From Limihaloglobus sulfuriphilus (GTDB taxonomy: Bacteria; Planctomycetota; Phycisphaerae; Sedimentisphaerales; Sedimentisphaeraceae): 64,000 nt of DNA. A model generated the notes under the pieces. The model did no database searches. It saw only the letters and a list, made by a program, of their open reading frames with translations, and had not been told where the DNA came from. Below are positions 17,711 through 26,513 of the stretch, one piece after another (position 1 is the stretch's first letter; each line of letters opens with the position of its first letter). Position numbers and translations under genes: made by a program. The stretch lies in the NCBI RefSeq assembly GCF_001999965.1, contig NZ_CP019646.1:682001-746000 (forward strand). The letters run 5' to 3'.

Positions 17711-19924
17711 ATGTTTGAAAAACTTTATAAACCGATTTTTTCCCGTCTTATCCTGCTACTGGTCCGCGTCTTTTACAGAGTGCGGCGGGGCGGTGAGACG
17801 GGTTTTTCTTCTGCGCGAGGTCGGTTGATAATAATAAACCATGTTTCGATCATTGATTTTTTGTTTGTCGCGGCCTGCTGCCGGGAGCCTGTTTATTTCG
17901 CAGCGAGTGAAAGTATCAGGGACCACTTTTTGAGCCGTCTGCTGAGCAGGTTTTTCCTTTTTGTGCCCGGCGTACTCGGCGAAGAAGAAATCAGCGAATC
18001 GGCGGCCGGAGAAATTCGCTCACTGCTCAAACAGAACAGAACAGTTTGTGTTTTTGCCGAGGGCTCAATAACGGCTATGGGTTCCCTGCGACGGTTCAAT
18101 CCAGATATAATTGAACTGCTTGACGGGACTTGTTCTGTAATTGTTCCGGCGAATATCGGCGGCATCTGGGGCAGTATGTTCAGCCACCGGAGAGGCTCGC
18201 CGGGTATCAAAATGCCGCGAGGGTTAAGGCGAAAAGTCAGTGTGTTTTTCGGCCCGGAGCTGCCGGCTGATGCGCCGTTGTCTCTTATCAGACAAAAGGT
18301 AATGGAGCTTTCATGCCTGTATTGGGACGAGAAGAAACAGTGCCGGCGGCCGCTGGGAGAGATGTTTGTCCGTTCGGCAAGACACCGCCGGCGTTCGTTT
18401 GCCATGGTTGATACTACCGGCAAAGAGCTTAACTGGGGGCGGGTGCTTACGGCTTCGATACTTCTGGGCGACAAAATCGAATCAATGACAAAAGAGCAGG
18501 ATAAGATTGCAATATTCATGCCTACAAGTATCGGCGGGGCTCTGGCGAATCTTGCCGTTTCATTACAGGGCAAAGTGCCGGTAAACCTTAATTATACAGC
18601 ATCGTACCACGCCCGGCAGGTAGCAATAGAGGAATGCGGGATAAAAACAATCCTGACATCAAAATTGTTCATAAGAAAACTCGGCGATAATTTCCAGCCT
18701 CATGACGGAATGGTTTTTCTTGAAGATATAATGGCTTCGATCAGTGTCGTTGATAAATTGAAGGCCCTCTTAAAATCATATTTCAAGCCGGCGAGAAGTT
18801 TTGGCGGCTGGGGCAGTGATTTCAGCGGCGATGCAACCGCCGCGGTTATATATTCCTCCGGCAGCAGCGGTACCGCAAAGGGTGTTATGCTGTCTCACCA
18901 CAACGTTATATCTAACATCGAATCTTTTACATCTGTTTTTAACATTTATCCTGCTGACAAACTGCTGGGAATGCTGCCGTTTTTCCATTCGTTTGGCTTT
19001 ACCTGCCTCGTCTGGCTGCCGGCGATCAAGGCAGCTCCGGTTGTGTATGTCGCAAATCCCTTTGATGCCGGCGAAGTGGGCAGATACACCCGCGATTACA
19101 AGGCAACCGTGCTGATAACCCTGCCGACGTTCCTGCTGAATTATTCACGGAGAATACCGGCCGACGATTTCAAATCTCTGCGTTATACCGTAGGAGGGGC
19201 AGAGAAACTGAAAAAAACCGTATCAGATGTCTTTGAGAAGAAATTCGGTTCGCGTCCATTTGAAGGCTACGGCGCAACAGAGCTTTCACCCGTGGCGACC
19301 CTGAATCTGCCGCATACAAAAGAGACCGGAGATTCGCAGCAATGCAGCAAAGAGGGTACGATCGGCCGCCTGATTCCGGGGCTTGCGGTGAAGTTTACCG
19401 ACATTGAAACAGGCGGCCGGCTCGGTTTCGGTGAGGCGGGGGTAATGCATATCAAGGGCCCCAGCGTAATGAAGGGTTATCTGAACAGGTCTGAGGAGAC
19501 AAAAGAGGTGCTGGATGACGGGTGGTATAACACCGGCGATGTGGGAAAGATAGACGAAGACGGTTTTATCACGCTTACTGACAGGCTTTCCAGATTCAGC
19601 AAAATCGGCGGCGAGATGTTGCCGCACGTCGTTATAGAGGATATGTTAAATGAGTCTATAGGAGAGAACGTAAGCTCTGTGGCGGTTACAAGCGTACCAG
19701 ACGATAGAAAAGGTGAGCAGCTGGTGGTATTCTATGAGCGGGGCGAGGTTATGCCGGATAGCTTGAAGAAGATTTTGAATCAGTCGCAGATTCCTAATCT
19801 GTGGAAGCCGCATTCTGACAATTATTTCGCAGTAGAAACTATTCCCCGCTTAGGCTCGGGTAAGGTTGATTTGCTCAAACTGCGGCGAATGGCACTTGAG
19901 AAAGTTGAGGATCTCCGTTCTTAG
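17711..19924 (+). CDS. aas: Bifunctional acyltransferase / acyl-ACP synthetase (Aas type)
   Basis: An N-terminal PlsC-type acyltransferase domain (about 1-210) shows the HX4D motif at His44-Asp49 and the EGS variant of the second motif (FAEGSITAMGSLRRF). An AMP-binding adenylation domain (about 225-730) shows the P-loop YSSGSSGTAKGV and the YGATELSP motif. This two-domain order is that of Aas, which re-acylates lysophospholipids at the membrane using fatty acids activated by its own synthetase domain. Broader use in phospholipid recycling is inferred. It follows rpoD by 44 bases with no visible ribosome-binding site. Confidence 0.88.
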   Translation: MFEKLYKPIFSRLILLLVRVFYRVRRGGETGFSSARGRLIIINHVSIIDFLFVAACCREPVYFAASESIRDHFLSRLLSRFFLFVPGVLGEEEISESAAGEIRSLLKQNRTVCVFAEGSITAMGSLRRFNPDIIELLDGTCSVIVPANIGGIWGSMFSHRRGSPGIKMPRGLRRKVSVFFGPELPADAPLSLIRQKVMELSCLYWDEKKQCRRPLGEMFVRSARHRRRSFAMVDTTGKELNWGRVLTASILLGDKIESMTKEQDKIAIFMPTSIGGALANLAVSLQGKVPVNLNYTASYHARQVAIEECGIKTILTSKLFIRKLGDNFQPHDGMVFLEDIMASISVVDKLKALLKSYFKPARSFGGWGSDFSGDATAAVIYSSGSSGTAKGVMLSHHNVISNIESFTSVFNIYPADKLLGMLPFFHSFGFTCLVWLPAIKAAPVVYVANPFDAGEVGRYTRDYKATVLITLPTFLLNYSRRIPADDFKSLRYTVGGAEKLKKTVSDVFEKKFGSRPFEGYGATELSPVATLNLPHTKETGDSQQCSKEGTIGRLIPGLAVKFTDIETGGRLGFGEAGVMHIKGPSVMKGYLNRSEETKEVLDDGWYNTGDVGKIDEDGFITLTDRLSRFSKIGGEMLPHVVIEDMLNESIGENVSSVAVTSVPDDRKGEQLVVFYERGEVMPDSLKKILNQSQIPNLWKPHSDNYFAVETIPRLGSGKVDLLKLRRMALEKVEDLRS

Positions 19925-19989
19925 CGGCGGCTTGATTTTGCGGCTGTTTTTGATAAAATGGATTTTTGTGATAGAACAAGGGACAATAA

Positions 19990-20787
19990 ATGAGAAAACC
20001 TGAACAGCAGCTTGAACTGCTCGAACTTGACGCGGAACTGATAAAAAAATGGTACCTCGAAACACGAAAACTCATAGAAGATACTGTATGCCCCGATGGG
20101 CAGGCCGACATGGTTTGCGCTGCGGCGCTGGCGGTGGGGGGCAATTACAGTAAATCGGTGATTGAACTTCTTCGCCTGGGGCATCAGCTGCCAGCAAAGG
20201 CACTGCTGCGGATTCTGTGTGAGCTTACTGCGAAACTCGCCTGGGTCATCGTTGCCCCCAGGTCCAAGAAGAAAAATAAAAAGGAGGAGTTTGAAAAGAA
20301 GCTCAACCAGTGGCACAGGGCAACACTTCACAAGAGGATAAACATTCTCGAAGAGTTCAGAAGTATTGTACCTGAAGAACAGCGGGATTATCTGGAAAAA
20401 GCGATAGTAAACGCCAAGGCCCAGTTCAAGAGACTGCACGGGCCGAGAATGCCTAAGACGATAGAGATATTTTCCAAACTTTCGCCAAAATGGAGAAAAG
20501 GGATGTACCCGCGAGGCTTTTTGCAGTTTAATGACGCTGTTCATATTGATTTGGGCAGTCTGGCGCATCGGTTCAGCACCGAAGGCGAGGTCGCCAATGT
20601 CGATCCGGACAGCAATGACGATGTCTCTGAGCTGAGCGGCTACTGTTTATGTTTTATTTATCAGATTATTTACATTGTTCGGAGCCATTTTGGTATGGAT
20701 ACAGAGCAAATGGCGGCAGAGTTTCATGATAACGGGCGAGATATTTTCAGCCCGCAGGAAACAGATAAATTAAAGAATATAGGATAG
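19990..20787 (+). CDS. DUF5677-like hypothetical protein
   Basis: A 265-residue soluble, helical protein. The stretch ALLRILCELTAKLAW near residue 70 and the late block with a conserved-looking His (NDAVHIDLGSLAHR) resemble DUF5677, a family of unknown role that I recall as HEPN-like. The middle is basic (KKKNKKEEFEKK). No signal peptide or membrane helix is visible. AAGGG seven bases before the ATG supports the start. The neighbours are aas upstream and nrnA downstream, which do not hint at a function. The family assignment is from memory of the motif and is uncertain. Confidence 0.65.
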   Translation: MRKPEQQLELLELDAELIKKWYLETRKLIEDTVCPDGQADMVCAAALAVGGNYSKSVIELLRLGHQLPAKALLRILCELTAKLAWVIVAPRSKKKNKKEEFEKKLNQWHRATLHKRINILEEFRSIVPEEQRDYLEKAIVNAKAQFKRLHGPRMPKTIEIFSKLSPKWRKGMYPRGFLQFNDAVHIDLGSLAHRFSTEGEVANVDPDSNDDVSELSGYCLCFIYQIIYIVRSHFGMDTEQMAAEFHDNGRDIFSPQETDKLKNIG

Positions 20788-20859
20788 ATTAAGGCCTTTT
20801 CCAGAGGCATATTTTTTATGCATTCTGAAAAGGTTTATTTGTACAGAAGGATTTTATAT

Positions 20860-21888
20860 ATGGCTAATGTTGACGATTTTGCACAGGCACTGGAATTGAT
20901 AGAGACCTCAAAAAAGGCCGCCGTAACAACGCATGTCCGGCCCGACGGCGACGCGTGCGGCAGTCTCAAGGCGATATGCACATTTATTGAATCATGCGAG
21001 AAACAGGCACAGCCGTTTTTCCTGTCACCAATACGTAAATGGCACGAGTTTCTCTTTGAAGATGCTCCCGTTCTCGGGCGTGATTTTGATATAGATGATT
21101 TGGCTTGCGGCAAAGGGCGGTTTGAAGGTGTCGATCTTATAGTCATCTGTGATACAAACAGCTATACCCAGCTGCCCGGACTTGCGGAGTTTCTCCAGAA
21201 CACCGATATCCCGATAATCGTCTTTGATCATCATATAACAAACTCCAACATCGGCACTGTCAACGTAATAGACCGCGGCTCATCCTCTGCTGCGGAGATA
21301 GTGTATGACTTTGTTATATTCGCCGGCATGAAAATACTTCCCGGTCTGGCAACAGCCCTGTTTCTCGGAATCGCTTCGGACAGCGGCTGGTTCCGCTTTA
21401 CCGGCGGCAAAGGGGACGTGTACCGCAGAGCCGGCTCTCTAATTGACCTGGGCGCAAATCCAAGGCTGGTTTACAGTACCATATACGAAAGCCTCACGCC
21501 CGGCCGGCTGAAACTCCAGAAAGTTGTGATTGACAACATTGAGCTCTTTTGCGGTGACAGGCTGGCGATTTCAATGGTCAGTCAAAAGGATTTTGAGCAG
21601 TACGGATGCCGCTCAAATGAAACAGAAGGGCTTATAGATATTCCCAGACAGCTTGCATCAGTGATAGTTACCGCGCTTTTTATTGAGATGGAGAACGGCA
21701 CATACCGCTGCTCAATCAGAAGCAAACGCGGGGTTAAGGTCAGAATCCTGGCGCAGGAGCTCGGCGGCGGCGGACATGACATGGCGGCGGGAATCCGCTT
21801 TGAGACTGATTTTCAAACCGCGAAAAATCAGATTGTTGAGAAAGTTGAAAAACTTTTCCACGATTATGAACAAAGGAATTCAGATTAG
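20860..21888 (+). CDS. nrnA: DHH-family oligoribonuclease / pAp phosphatase (NrnA-like)
   Basis: The DHH-DHHA1 architecture is complete. The N-terminal metal site contains THVRPDGDACGS, an ICDTN block and the name-giving DHH in VFDHHITNSN. The C-terminal DHHA1 domain contains GGGGHDMAAG. Such proteins degrade nano-RNAs to mononucleotides and dephosphorylate 3'-phosphoadenosine 5'-phosphate in the cytoplasm. The length fits the family (about 320-350). I chose ATG 20860 because AGAAGG lies nine bases upstream; the in-frame ATG at 20818 would add 14 residues. Confidence 0.9.
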   Translation: MANVDDFAQALELIETSKKAAVTTHVRPDGDACGSLKAICTFIESCEKQAQPFFLSPIRKWHEFLFEDAPVLGRDFDIDDLACGKGRFEGVDLIVICDTNSYTQLPGLAEFLQNTDIPIIVFDHHITNSNIGTVNVIDRGSSSAAEIVYDFVIFAGMKILPGLATALFLGIASDSGWFRFTGGKGDVYRRAGSLIDLGANPRLVYSTIYESLTPGRLKLQKVVIDNIELFCGDRLAISMVSQKDFEQYGCRSNETEGLIDIPRQLASVIVTALFIEMENGTYRCSIRSKRGVKVRILAQELGGGGHDMAAGIRFETDFQTAKNQIVEKVEKLFHDYEQRNSD

Positions 21889-21925
21889 AAACTGGTGTAT
21901 TTTTGTGTACAATTAACACAAAATA

Positions 21926-21954
21926 TTGGAATCGTTCCGCGTTTATGTTATATT
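21926..21954 (+). promoter_or_regulatory. Candidate sigma70 promoter of pyrF
   Basis: TTGGAA at 21926-21931 and TATATT at 21949-21954 are spaced by exactly 17 bases, in the 138-base gap before pyrF. The predicted transcription start is near 21961, giving a leader of about 65 bases. Confidence 0.5.
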
Positions 21955-22026
21955 AACCATTCGTTGCCGCAGTTTAGCGGCTTAATATTGTAATTATAAC
22001 TCAGTTATCTGAGACGAAAGGTTAAA

Positions 22027-22968
22027 ATGACAAAACATTTCTGTGACAGGCTTTGCGAAAGCGTCAAAGCGAAAAACAGCCCGCTGGCAGTAGGGCTTGA
22101 CCCTGTATTTTCACGGCTTCCAGAGGACATACGTTCCAAAGGCAGCCAGACTGATGAGGATTTTGTTATTGATGCGGTCTTTCAATTCGGTTGTGAAGTA
22201 ATAAAAGCCGTCGCTCAGCATGTGCCGGCAATAAAGCTGAATATAGCGTTTTTTGAACGTTACGGTTATGAGGGTATTGAGTGTTTTCACTCGCTCGTTA
22301 CCGAAGCCAAGGAACAGCAGCTCGAGGTTATCGGCGATGTTAAACGCGGCGATATCGGCCATACATGCCTGGCCTACGCCGATGCGTATCTCTCCGAGCA
22401 CACTTTCAGGACGCTGGGACTCAAACCGTCCGATGCGATAACGATTAACGGTTTTGCCGGCAGTGAAGGCATTGAACCGTTCGCCGAGAGAGCCGGAGAA
22501 AACGGTAAGGGCGTTTTTGTCTGGGTCAGGGCAAGCAATTCCAGCGCCGCCAGGCTGCAGGATGCTGTAACTGCCGATGGACAAATGTTCTATGAGATTC
22601 TCGCGGACATAACGGCAGAAATAGCCTCAATGCCCAAATATATCGGTGAGAGCGGATACAGCTGTGTCGGAATGGTTGTCGGCGGCACATCGCCGGAACA
22701 CACCACAAAGCTGCGAGAAAAATATCCCAATATCTGGTTCCTCGTTCCCGGCTTCGGCTCACAGGGCGGAGAGGCGGTTGACTGCGTTAGATTCTGCAAG
22801 CCCGACGGCACAGGAGCATTGATAAACTCTTCACGCGGAATTATTTACGCCTACGAAGAACACAAATACAAATCGGCCTTTGCCGACGACTGGCGCAAAT
22901 GTATAGAACAGGCCGCGATTGACGCCAATAAAGTGCTCAAAGACTCGTTTGATAAGATTTATAAATAA
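22027..22968 (+). CDS. pyrF: Orotidine 5'-phosphate decarboxylase
   Basis: This TIM-barrel enzyme converts OMP to UMP, the last step of de novo pyrimidine synthesis. Residues for substrate binding and catalysis are visible: VGLDPVFSRLP near residue 23, KLNIAFFERYG, and the catalytic block IGDVKRGDIGHT with the Asp-Lys-Asp arrangement. At 313 residues and with the FERYG block it belongs to the longer type 2 group (about 270-310) rather than the short E. coli type. AAAGG lies five bases before the ATG. murD follows after 35 bases and may be co-transcribed. Confidence 0.93.
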   Translation: MTKHFCDRLCESVKAKNSPLAVGLDPVFSRLPEDIRSKGSQTDEDFVIDAVFQFGCEVIKAVAQHVPAIKLNIAFFERYGYEGIECFHSLVTEAKEQQLEVIGDVKRGDIGHTCLAYADAYLSEHTFRTLGLKPSDAITINGFAGSEGIEPFAERAGENGKGVFVWVRASNSSAARLQDAVTADGQMFYEILADITAEIASMPKYIGESGYSCVGMVVGGTSPEHTTKLREKYPNIWFLVPGFGSQGGEAVDCVRFCKPDGTGALINSSRGIIYAYEEHKYKSAFADDWRKCIEQAAIDANKVLKDSFDKIYK

Positions 22969-23003
22969 ATCATCTGTATAGCGTAACAGGAAAATCTGGG
23001 GCA

Positions 23004-24404
23004 ATGAATTCTAATCTGCTTACGGGCAAAAAGGTTGTGGTTCAGGGGCTTGGCCGGTTTGGCGGCGGGCTTGACGCGGCGGTTTTTGCCTCGTCCAGCG
23101 GCGCTTCCGATGTTATCGTAACAGACCTTGCCTCGGCGGAGGTTCTCGCGGCGTATGTATCAGAGCTTAAACCTCTGGAGAATATAACCCTGCGGCTGGG
23201 AGAGCATAAGAGAGATGACTTTACCAGTGCAGATGTGGTTATCGTAAATCCGGCTGTTGCGCCTGATAACGAATATGTCAGGGCGGCACGAGACGGTGGT
23301 GCGGTAATAACCTCGCAGATCGAGATTTTCTTTAAACTCTGCCCGTGTGAGATTGTCGCTGTTACCGGCTCCAACGGCAAGAGTACAACTACGTCGCTGA
23401 CGGCTCATCTGCTCAGCGGGGCATTGGAATATCAAAATAATCTGCCGTATAAAAATGTTATTCTTGGAGGCAATATTGGTAACCGGCCGCTGCTTTCAGA
23501 GCTTGAAAACCTCACCGATAAAGATATCGCGGTACTTGAGATATCGAGTTTTCAGGCCGAACAGCTAGCCCGCGGCGAAACCGACGGAGGACCGTTGGCT
23601 CCGCAAGTCTGTGTTATAACAAATCTTAGCCCTAATCACCTTGACAGACACGGTACGTTTGAAAATTACTGCGATGCCAAGGAATCACTCTTTGCCAACC
23701 AGAAACCCGACGCCCGCGGGCCCGTATTAAGTGTGTTTAACCTCGAGGATGCACTGACCGCCGGTTGGTTAGAAAAATACACCCGGCCAGGCAGAATATG
23801 CAAAGGGTTTAAGGCTTCTCAAGCATATAAATACCGCGATGTTACACCGCTTGCCGGCGAGATGAACCTGTCAAACCTCGCGGCGGCTGCTTGTGCCGCG
23901 GAGCATTTCGGTGTGACAGAAGATTCGATACGCAAATCACTGCCGTCTTTCAAATCTCTGCCGCACAGGCTGGAGTTTGTCCGTGAGCTGGACGGCGTGC
24001 GATGGTACAACGATTCAATCGCCACCACGCCCGAGAGCGTAATCGCGGCGTTGACTTCTTTCAGCGAGCCGATGGTTCTTATCGCCGGCGGATATGACAA
24101 GAACATCCCCTTTGACGAGCTTGGTATTGCCGCGGCGGGCAGGCTTCGCGGGGCTGTTCTTATTGGAAAGACGAGGGGAAAAATAAAGGCCGCCATCGAA
24201 GCCGGCTGCCGCAGTGCCTCCGGCAATATCAGTGAGCCGGTAATAAAGGTAGTAGATTCCCTTGAACAGGCCGTCCTGGCTGCAAGGGAAATCGCGGTAT
24301 CAGGCGATATTGTCGCCATGAGCCCGGCATGTGCCAGCTATGATATGTTCACAAACTTTCAGCAGCGGGGCGAAATGTTCCGCACTCTGGTAGCAGGACT
24401 GTAA
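23004..24404 (+). CDS. murD: UDP-N-acetylmuramoylalanine--D-glutamate ligase
   Basis: MurD adds D-glutamate to UDP-MurNAc-L-Ala in the cytoplasmic steps of peptidoglycan synthesis. The ATP-binding loop VTGSNGKSTTTSL lies near residue 118, the central-domain ISSFQAEQL and NLSPNHLDRHGT motifs follow, and the C-terminal domain has WYNDSIATTPES and IAGGYDKNIPF. The length of 466 is normal. Its presence fits the evidence that planctomycetes do make peptidoglycan. It lies apart from any mur/fts cluster and converges with rdgB, 57 bases on. Confidence 0.95.
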   Translation: MNSNLLTGKKVVVQGLGRFGGGLDAAVFASSSGASDVIVTDLASAEVLAAYVSELKPLENITLRLGEHKRDDFTSADVVIVNPAVAPDNEYVRAARDGGAVITSQIEIFFKLCPCEIVAVTGSNGKSTTTSLTAHLLSGALEYQNNLPYKNVILGGNIGNRPLLSELENLTDKDIAVLEISSFQAEQLARGETDGGPLAPQVCVITNLSPNHLDRHGTFENYCDAKESLFANQKPDARGPVLSVFNLEDALTAGWLEKYTRPGRICKGFKASQAYKYRDVTPLAGEMNLSNLAAAACAAEHFGVTEDSIRKSLPSFKSLPHRLEFVRELDGVRWYNDSIATTPESVIAALTSFSEPMVLIAGGYDKNIPFDELGIAAAGRLRGAVLIGKTRGKIKAAIEAGCRSASGNISEPVIKVVDSLEQAVLAAREIAVSGDIVAMSPACASYDMFTNFQQRGEMFRTLVAGL

Positions 24405-24461
24405 AAAACAGCCGCATTTTCTCATGCTGACACCTGACTGCGTTGCTTGTGTTCGCCGGTT

Positions 24462-25079
24462 TTACTTTCGTAACATTTTCTCCAGAATGGGTTTAAGTTT
24501 CATTACCGCTTTGGCGCGGTGGCTGATGGAGTTTTTCTCATAGCTTTGCATCTGTGCCACGGTTTTGCCTTTTTCCGGTATATACAGAATCGGGTCGTAG
24601 CCGAAACCGTTTGTGCCGCGTTTTTCGGTGCTTATGATTCCCTCAAAAACCCCATCAGTCTGAGCCAGCACTTCGTCGGGGCTCGCCAGGCACAGACAGC
24701 AGCGGAATCTGGCGGTTCTTTTTTCGTTAGGTACGCCTTCGAGCAGGGCCAGTGCCTTTTCAGTGTTCTCATGGTCAATTAACTGTTTGTCATCGTGTAC
24801 TTTATGTGTTCCGGAAAACCTTGCGCTGTGGATCCCCGGCGCTCCATCAAGAGCGTCTATTTCAAGCCCCGAATCGTCGGCTACTGTCCATAGGCCGGTT
24901 TGTTTCGCGTATCCGCAGGCCTTGATCGATGCGTTCTCGGCGAAAGTGTTACCGGTTTCTTCGACTTCTTGAAATTCCGGCAGGTCTGAAAGGCTGAGCC
25001 ATTCCACTTCCGGTATGTTGAGCAGTGCCTGGAATTCTCTTTTTTTCCCTGAGTTTGTTGTCGCAACGAGTATTTTCAT
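24462..25079 (-). CDS. rdgB: XTP/dITP diphosphatase (RdgB/HAM1 family)
   Basis: This house-cleaning enzyme hydrolyses deaminated purine nucleotides (dITP, XTP) to monophosphates. The start VATTNSGKKREFQALL carries the phosphate-binding TTNSGK-type motif. The catalytic acidic block DDSGLEIDALDGAPGIHSARFSG is intact, as are FGYDPILYIPE and SHRAKA near the C-terminus. The length (205) is typical. It is transcribed alone on the minus strand and converges with murD. Confidence 0.95.
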   Translation of the reverse strand: MKILVATTNSGKKREFQALLNIPEVEWLSLSDLPEFQEVEETGNTFAENASIKACGYAKQTGLWTVADDSGLEIDALDGAPGIHSARFSGTHKVHDDKQLIDHENTEKALALLEGVPNEKRTARFRCCLCLASPDEVLAQTDGVFEGIISTEKRGTNGFGYDPILYIPEKGKTVAQMQSYEKNSISHRAKAVMKLKPILEKMLRK

Positions 25080-25199
25080 TTTATGTATCCTGTTAAAATT
25101 GTTATCTCTTTATAAACATTTTACAAAAAAAATCGCTGCTGACAAGAAACTCGCCGGATATTGGCTGGTATTTTGTAATATACTTATTGAAAAGGACTT

Positions 25200-25325
25200 A
25201 TGTGTATGAATAAATTTTGTCAGCGGCAGTTTTTATTTGTTTTGGTCGGTGGTCTCTGGTTTTTACCAAATATAAACCTAAAAAGCCTTGATATGCCGCG
25301 GCCCGATGTTATAATAATCATTTAA
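25200..25325 (+). CDS. Possible 41-residue hydrophobic peptide upstream of lexA
   Basis: A short frame begins at ATG 25200 (or ATG 25206) after AAAGGA. It encodes a peptide with a hydrophobic stretch (FLFVLVGGLWFLP) and ends with four isoleucines. It overlaps the predicted lexA promoter, which argues against it being a conserved gene. No homologue is recognised. It lies in the 281-base divergent gap between rdgB and the lexA region, which contains nothing else recognisable apart from that promoter. Confidence 0.15.
   Translation: MCMNKFCQRQFLFVLVGGLWFLPNINLKSLDMPRPDVIIII
25288..25315 (+). promoter_or_regulatory. Candidate promoter of the lexA transcript
   Basis: TTGATA at 25288-25293 and a perfect TATAAT at 25310-25315 are spaced by 16 bases. 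Transcription would start near 25322, about 40 bases before the ATG at 25361. No GAAC-N4-GTTC or CTGT-N8-ACAG type LexA box was seen, so any autoregulatory site must differ from the classical ones. Confidence 0.55.
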
Positions 25326-25360
25326 AGTAATGTTTAAGAAGCTATTTTGAGGGAAGTTAA

Positions 25361-25780
25361 ATGGCGGCAAAAGAGAGTCCAATTTGTATATTCGGCCCGG
25401 GCGGAGATTATAAGAAAGAATATACTCCCGAACCCGAGGCAGAAAAAGACGGTCTGCTCAAGAAGGCCATATCGTGTGTCGCAGATTCGCTGATAAGTGA
25501 TGGCGAAGAATCAGAAAATTCCAGTCAGGAGCAGAAAAGTGAATACAGCAAAACGGAAAAAAAGAAACTCGCTAACACCCAAAAAAGTCGAGATACTAAG
25601 ATTCATAAGACAGTATCAGCTTCAAAATCTCTATCTGCCGACGATTCGGGAGCTGGCAGAACACCTTCAAAGAAGCATCACAACCGTGTTCGAACACTGC
25701 GAAAACCTGCGAAACGACGGTTTTCTGTTGTCGTCGGGGAGGAAGGTTCGCTCTTTGGAGCTGACGAAAAAGGGGATTGA
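25361..25780 (+). CDS. Overlapping reading frame 5' of lexA (possible upstream protein)
   Basis: The ATG has a strong ribosome-binding site (GAGGG six bases upstream) and is the first start after the predicted promoter. Residues 1-65 are a hydrophilic, acidic-then-charged sequence with no known domain (begins MAAKESPICIFGPGGDYKK). From 25539 on the frame runs inside lexA in a different frame, so the last 80 residues, rich in Ser/Lys/Arg, may have no selected meaning. It may be a real small protein translationally coupled to lexA. Alternatively it is an upstream regulatory frame, or the N-terminus of a longer LexA joined by a +1 shift near the A7 run at 25557-25563. Confidence 0.35.
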   Translation: MAAKESPICIFGPGGDYKKEYTPEPEAEKDGLLKKAISCVADSLISDGEESENSSQEQKSEYSKTEKKKLANTQKSRDTKIHKTVSASKSLSADDSGAGRTPSKKHHNRVRTLRKPAKRRFSVVVGEEGSLFGADEKGD

Positions 25781-26204
25781 GACCTTAGACAAAATTGACG
25801 GCAATGTTGAGCAGGACGATCAAAGCGGCCCGGACGAAGACGGGATACCCTTTGCCGGCAGCGTCGCGGCTGGTTTTCCGGTTGATGCGGCTCAATTTGA
25901 CGGCCGGCTCACTCTTCACGGCGAGTTCGGCAGGGATAACATCTTCGCTTTGGAGGTCTCCGGCGACAGCATGATAGAGGACAATATCTTCCCGGGTGAC
26001 AGGGTAATCTGCCGCAGACCGGAAAGCGTCCAGAACGGCGATATCGTTGTGGCTCTTGTGGATGATGTAGAGGTAACTCTTAAGCGGTTTTACAACAACC
26101 GCGGCAAGATATGCCTTCAGCCTGCCAATAAGAACTACAAACCGATCTTTACGGATAACTGTCAGGTACAGGGGGTTGTTGTGGGCTTGATAAGGAATAT
26201 GTAA
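25539..26204 (+). CDS. lexA: LexA-type SOS repressor
   Basis: An N-terminal winged-helix DNA-binding domain (SLTPKKVEILRFIRQYQ, then LPTIRELAEHLQRSITTVFEHCENLRNDGF) is followed by the S24 peptidase domain. The self-cleavage site VAAG-F-P lies at about 109-114, with catalytic Ser144 (GDSM) and Lys182 (VTLKRFY). The spacing matches LexA, so RecA-stimulated autocleavage is expected to de-repress DNA-repair genes. I place the start at GTG 25539, seven bases after AGGAG; a GTG at 25497 would add 14 basic residues. A stop codon at 25494 closes the frame upstream. The 5' end overlaps the frame at 25361-25780. Confidence 0.92.
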   Translation: MNTAKRKKRNSLTPKKVEILRFIRQYQLQNLYLPTIRELAEHLQRSITTVFEHCENLRNDGFLLSSGRKVRSLELTKKGIETLDKIDGNVEQDDQSGPDEDGIPFAGSVAAGFPVDAAQFDGRLTLHGEFGRDNIFALEVSGDSMIEDNIFPGDRVICRRPESVQNGDIVVALVDDVEVTLKRFYNNRGKICLQPANKNYKPIFTDNCQVQGVVVGLIRNM

Positions 26205-26260
26205 GTCTCTTTGCGTCATTTTACGTTCTTGTTTAGTTTGCGCCTGGAGGTGGAAATAAA

Positions 26261-26509
26261 ATGAAAAGGTCTTTTTGTCAAAGTTGCGGTATGCCGCTAA
26301 AAAAGGACAAAGGCGGCGGAACAAATGCTGATAAATCCCTGAATCCTGATTATTGCAGTTATTGTTATCAGGAAGGTAAATTCACCTTTGAGGGTGAATT
26401 CAGTGAGTTTCAGGAATTCTGTAAACGAAGAATGATTGAAAATGGCCATTCCAGGTTGACGGCGTGGTTAATGACGCGAGGTATAAAACGGCTGAAAAGA
26501 TGGCAGTAG
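26261..26509 (+). CDS. Small putative zinc-ribbon protein
   Basis: This 82-residue protein begins with FCQSCGMPL and continues with GGGTNADKSLNPDYCSYCYQEGKF, the pattern of the putative zinc-ribbon family PF12674 (two C-x2-C pairs). The C-terminal half is basic and helical. The family's role is unknown; it is common as a small stand-alone cytoplasmic protein. GGAGG lies about ten bases before the ATG. It follows lexA by 56 bases and may be co-transcribed. Its stop lies only four bases from the stop of the convergent DUF3137 gene. Confidence 0.85.
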   Translation: MKRSFCQSCGMPLKKDKGGGTNADKSLNPDYCSYCYQEGKFTFEGEFSEFQEFCKRRMIENGHSRLTAWLMTRGIKRLKRWQ

Positions 26510-26513
26510 CCGC

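Noticed and set aside
24404-24462. CTGTAAAAAACAG after murD as a terminator
   Set aside because: Only four pairs with an A-only loop and no T-tract; too weak to call.
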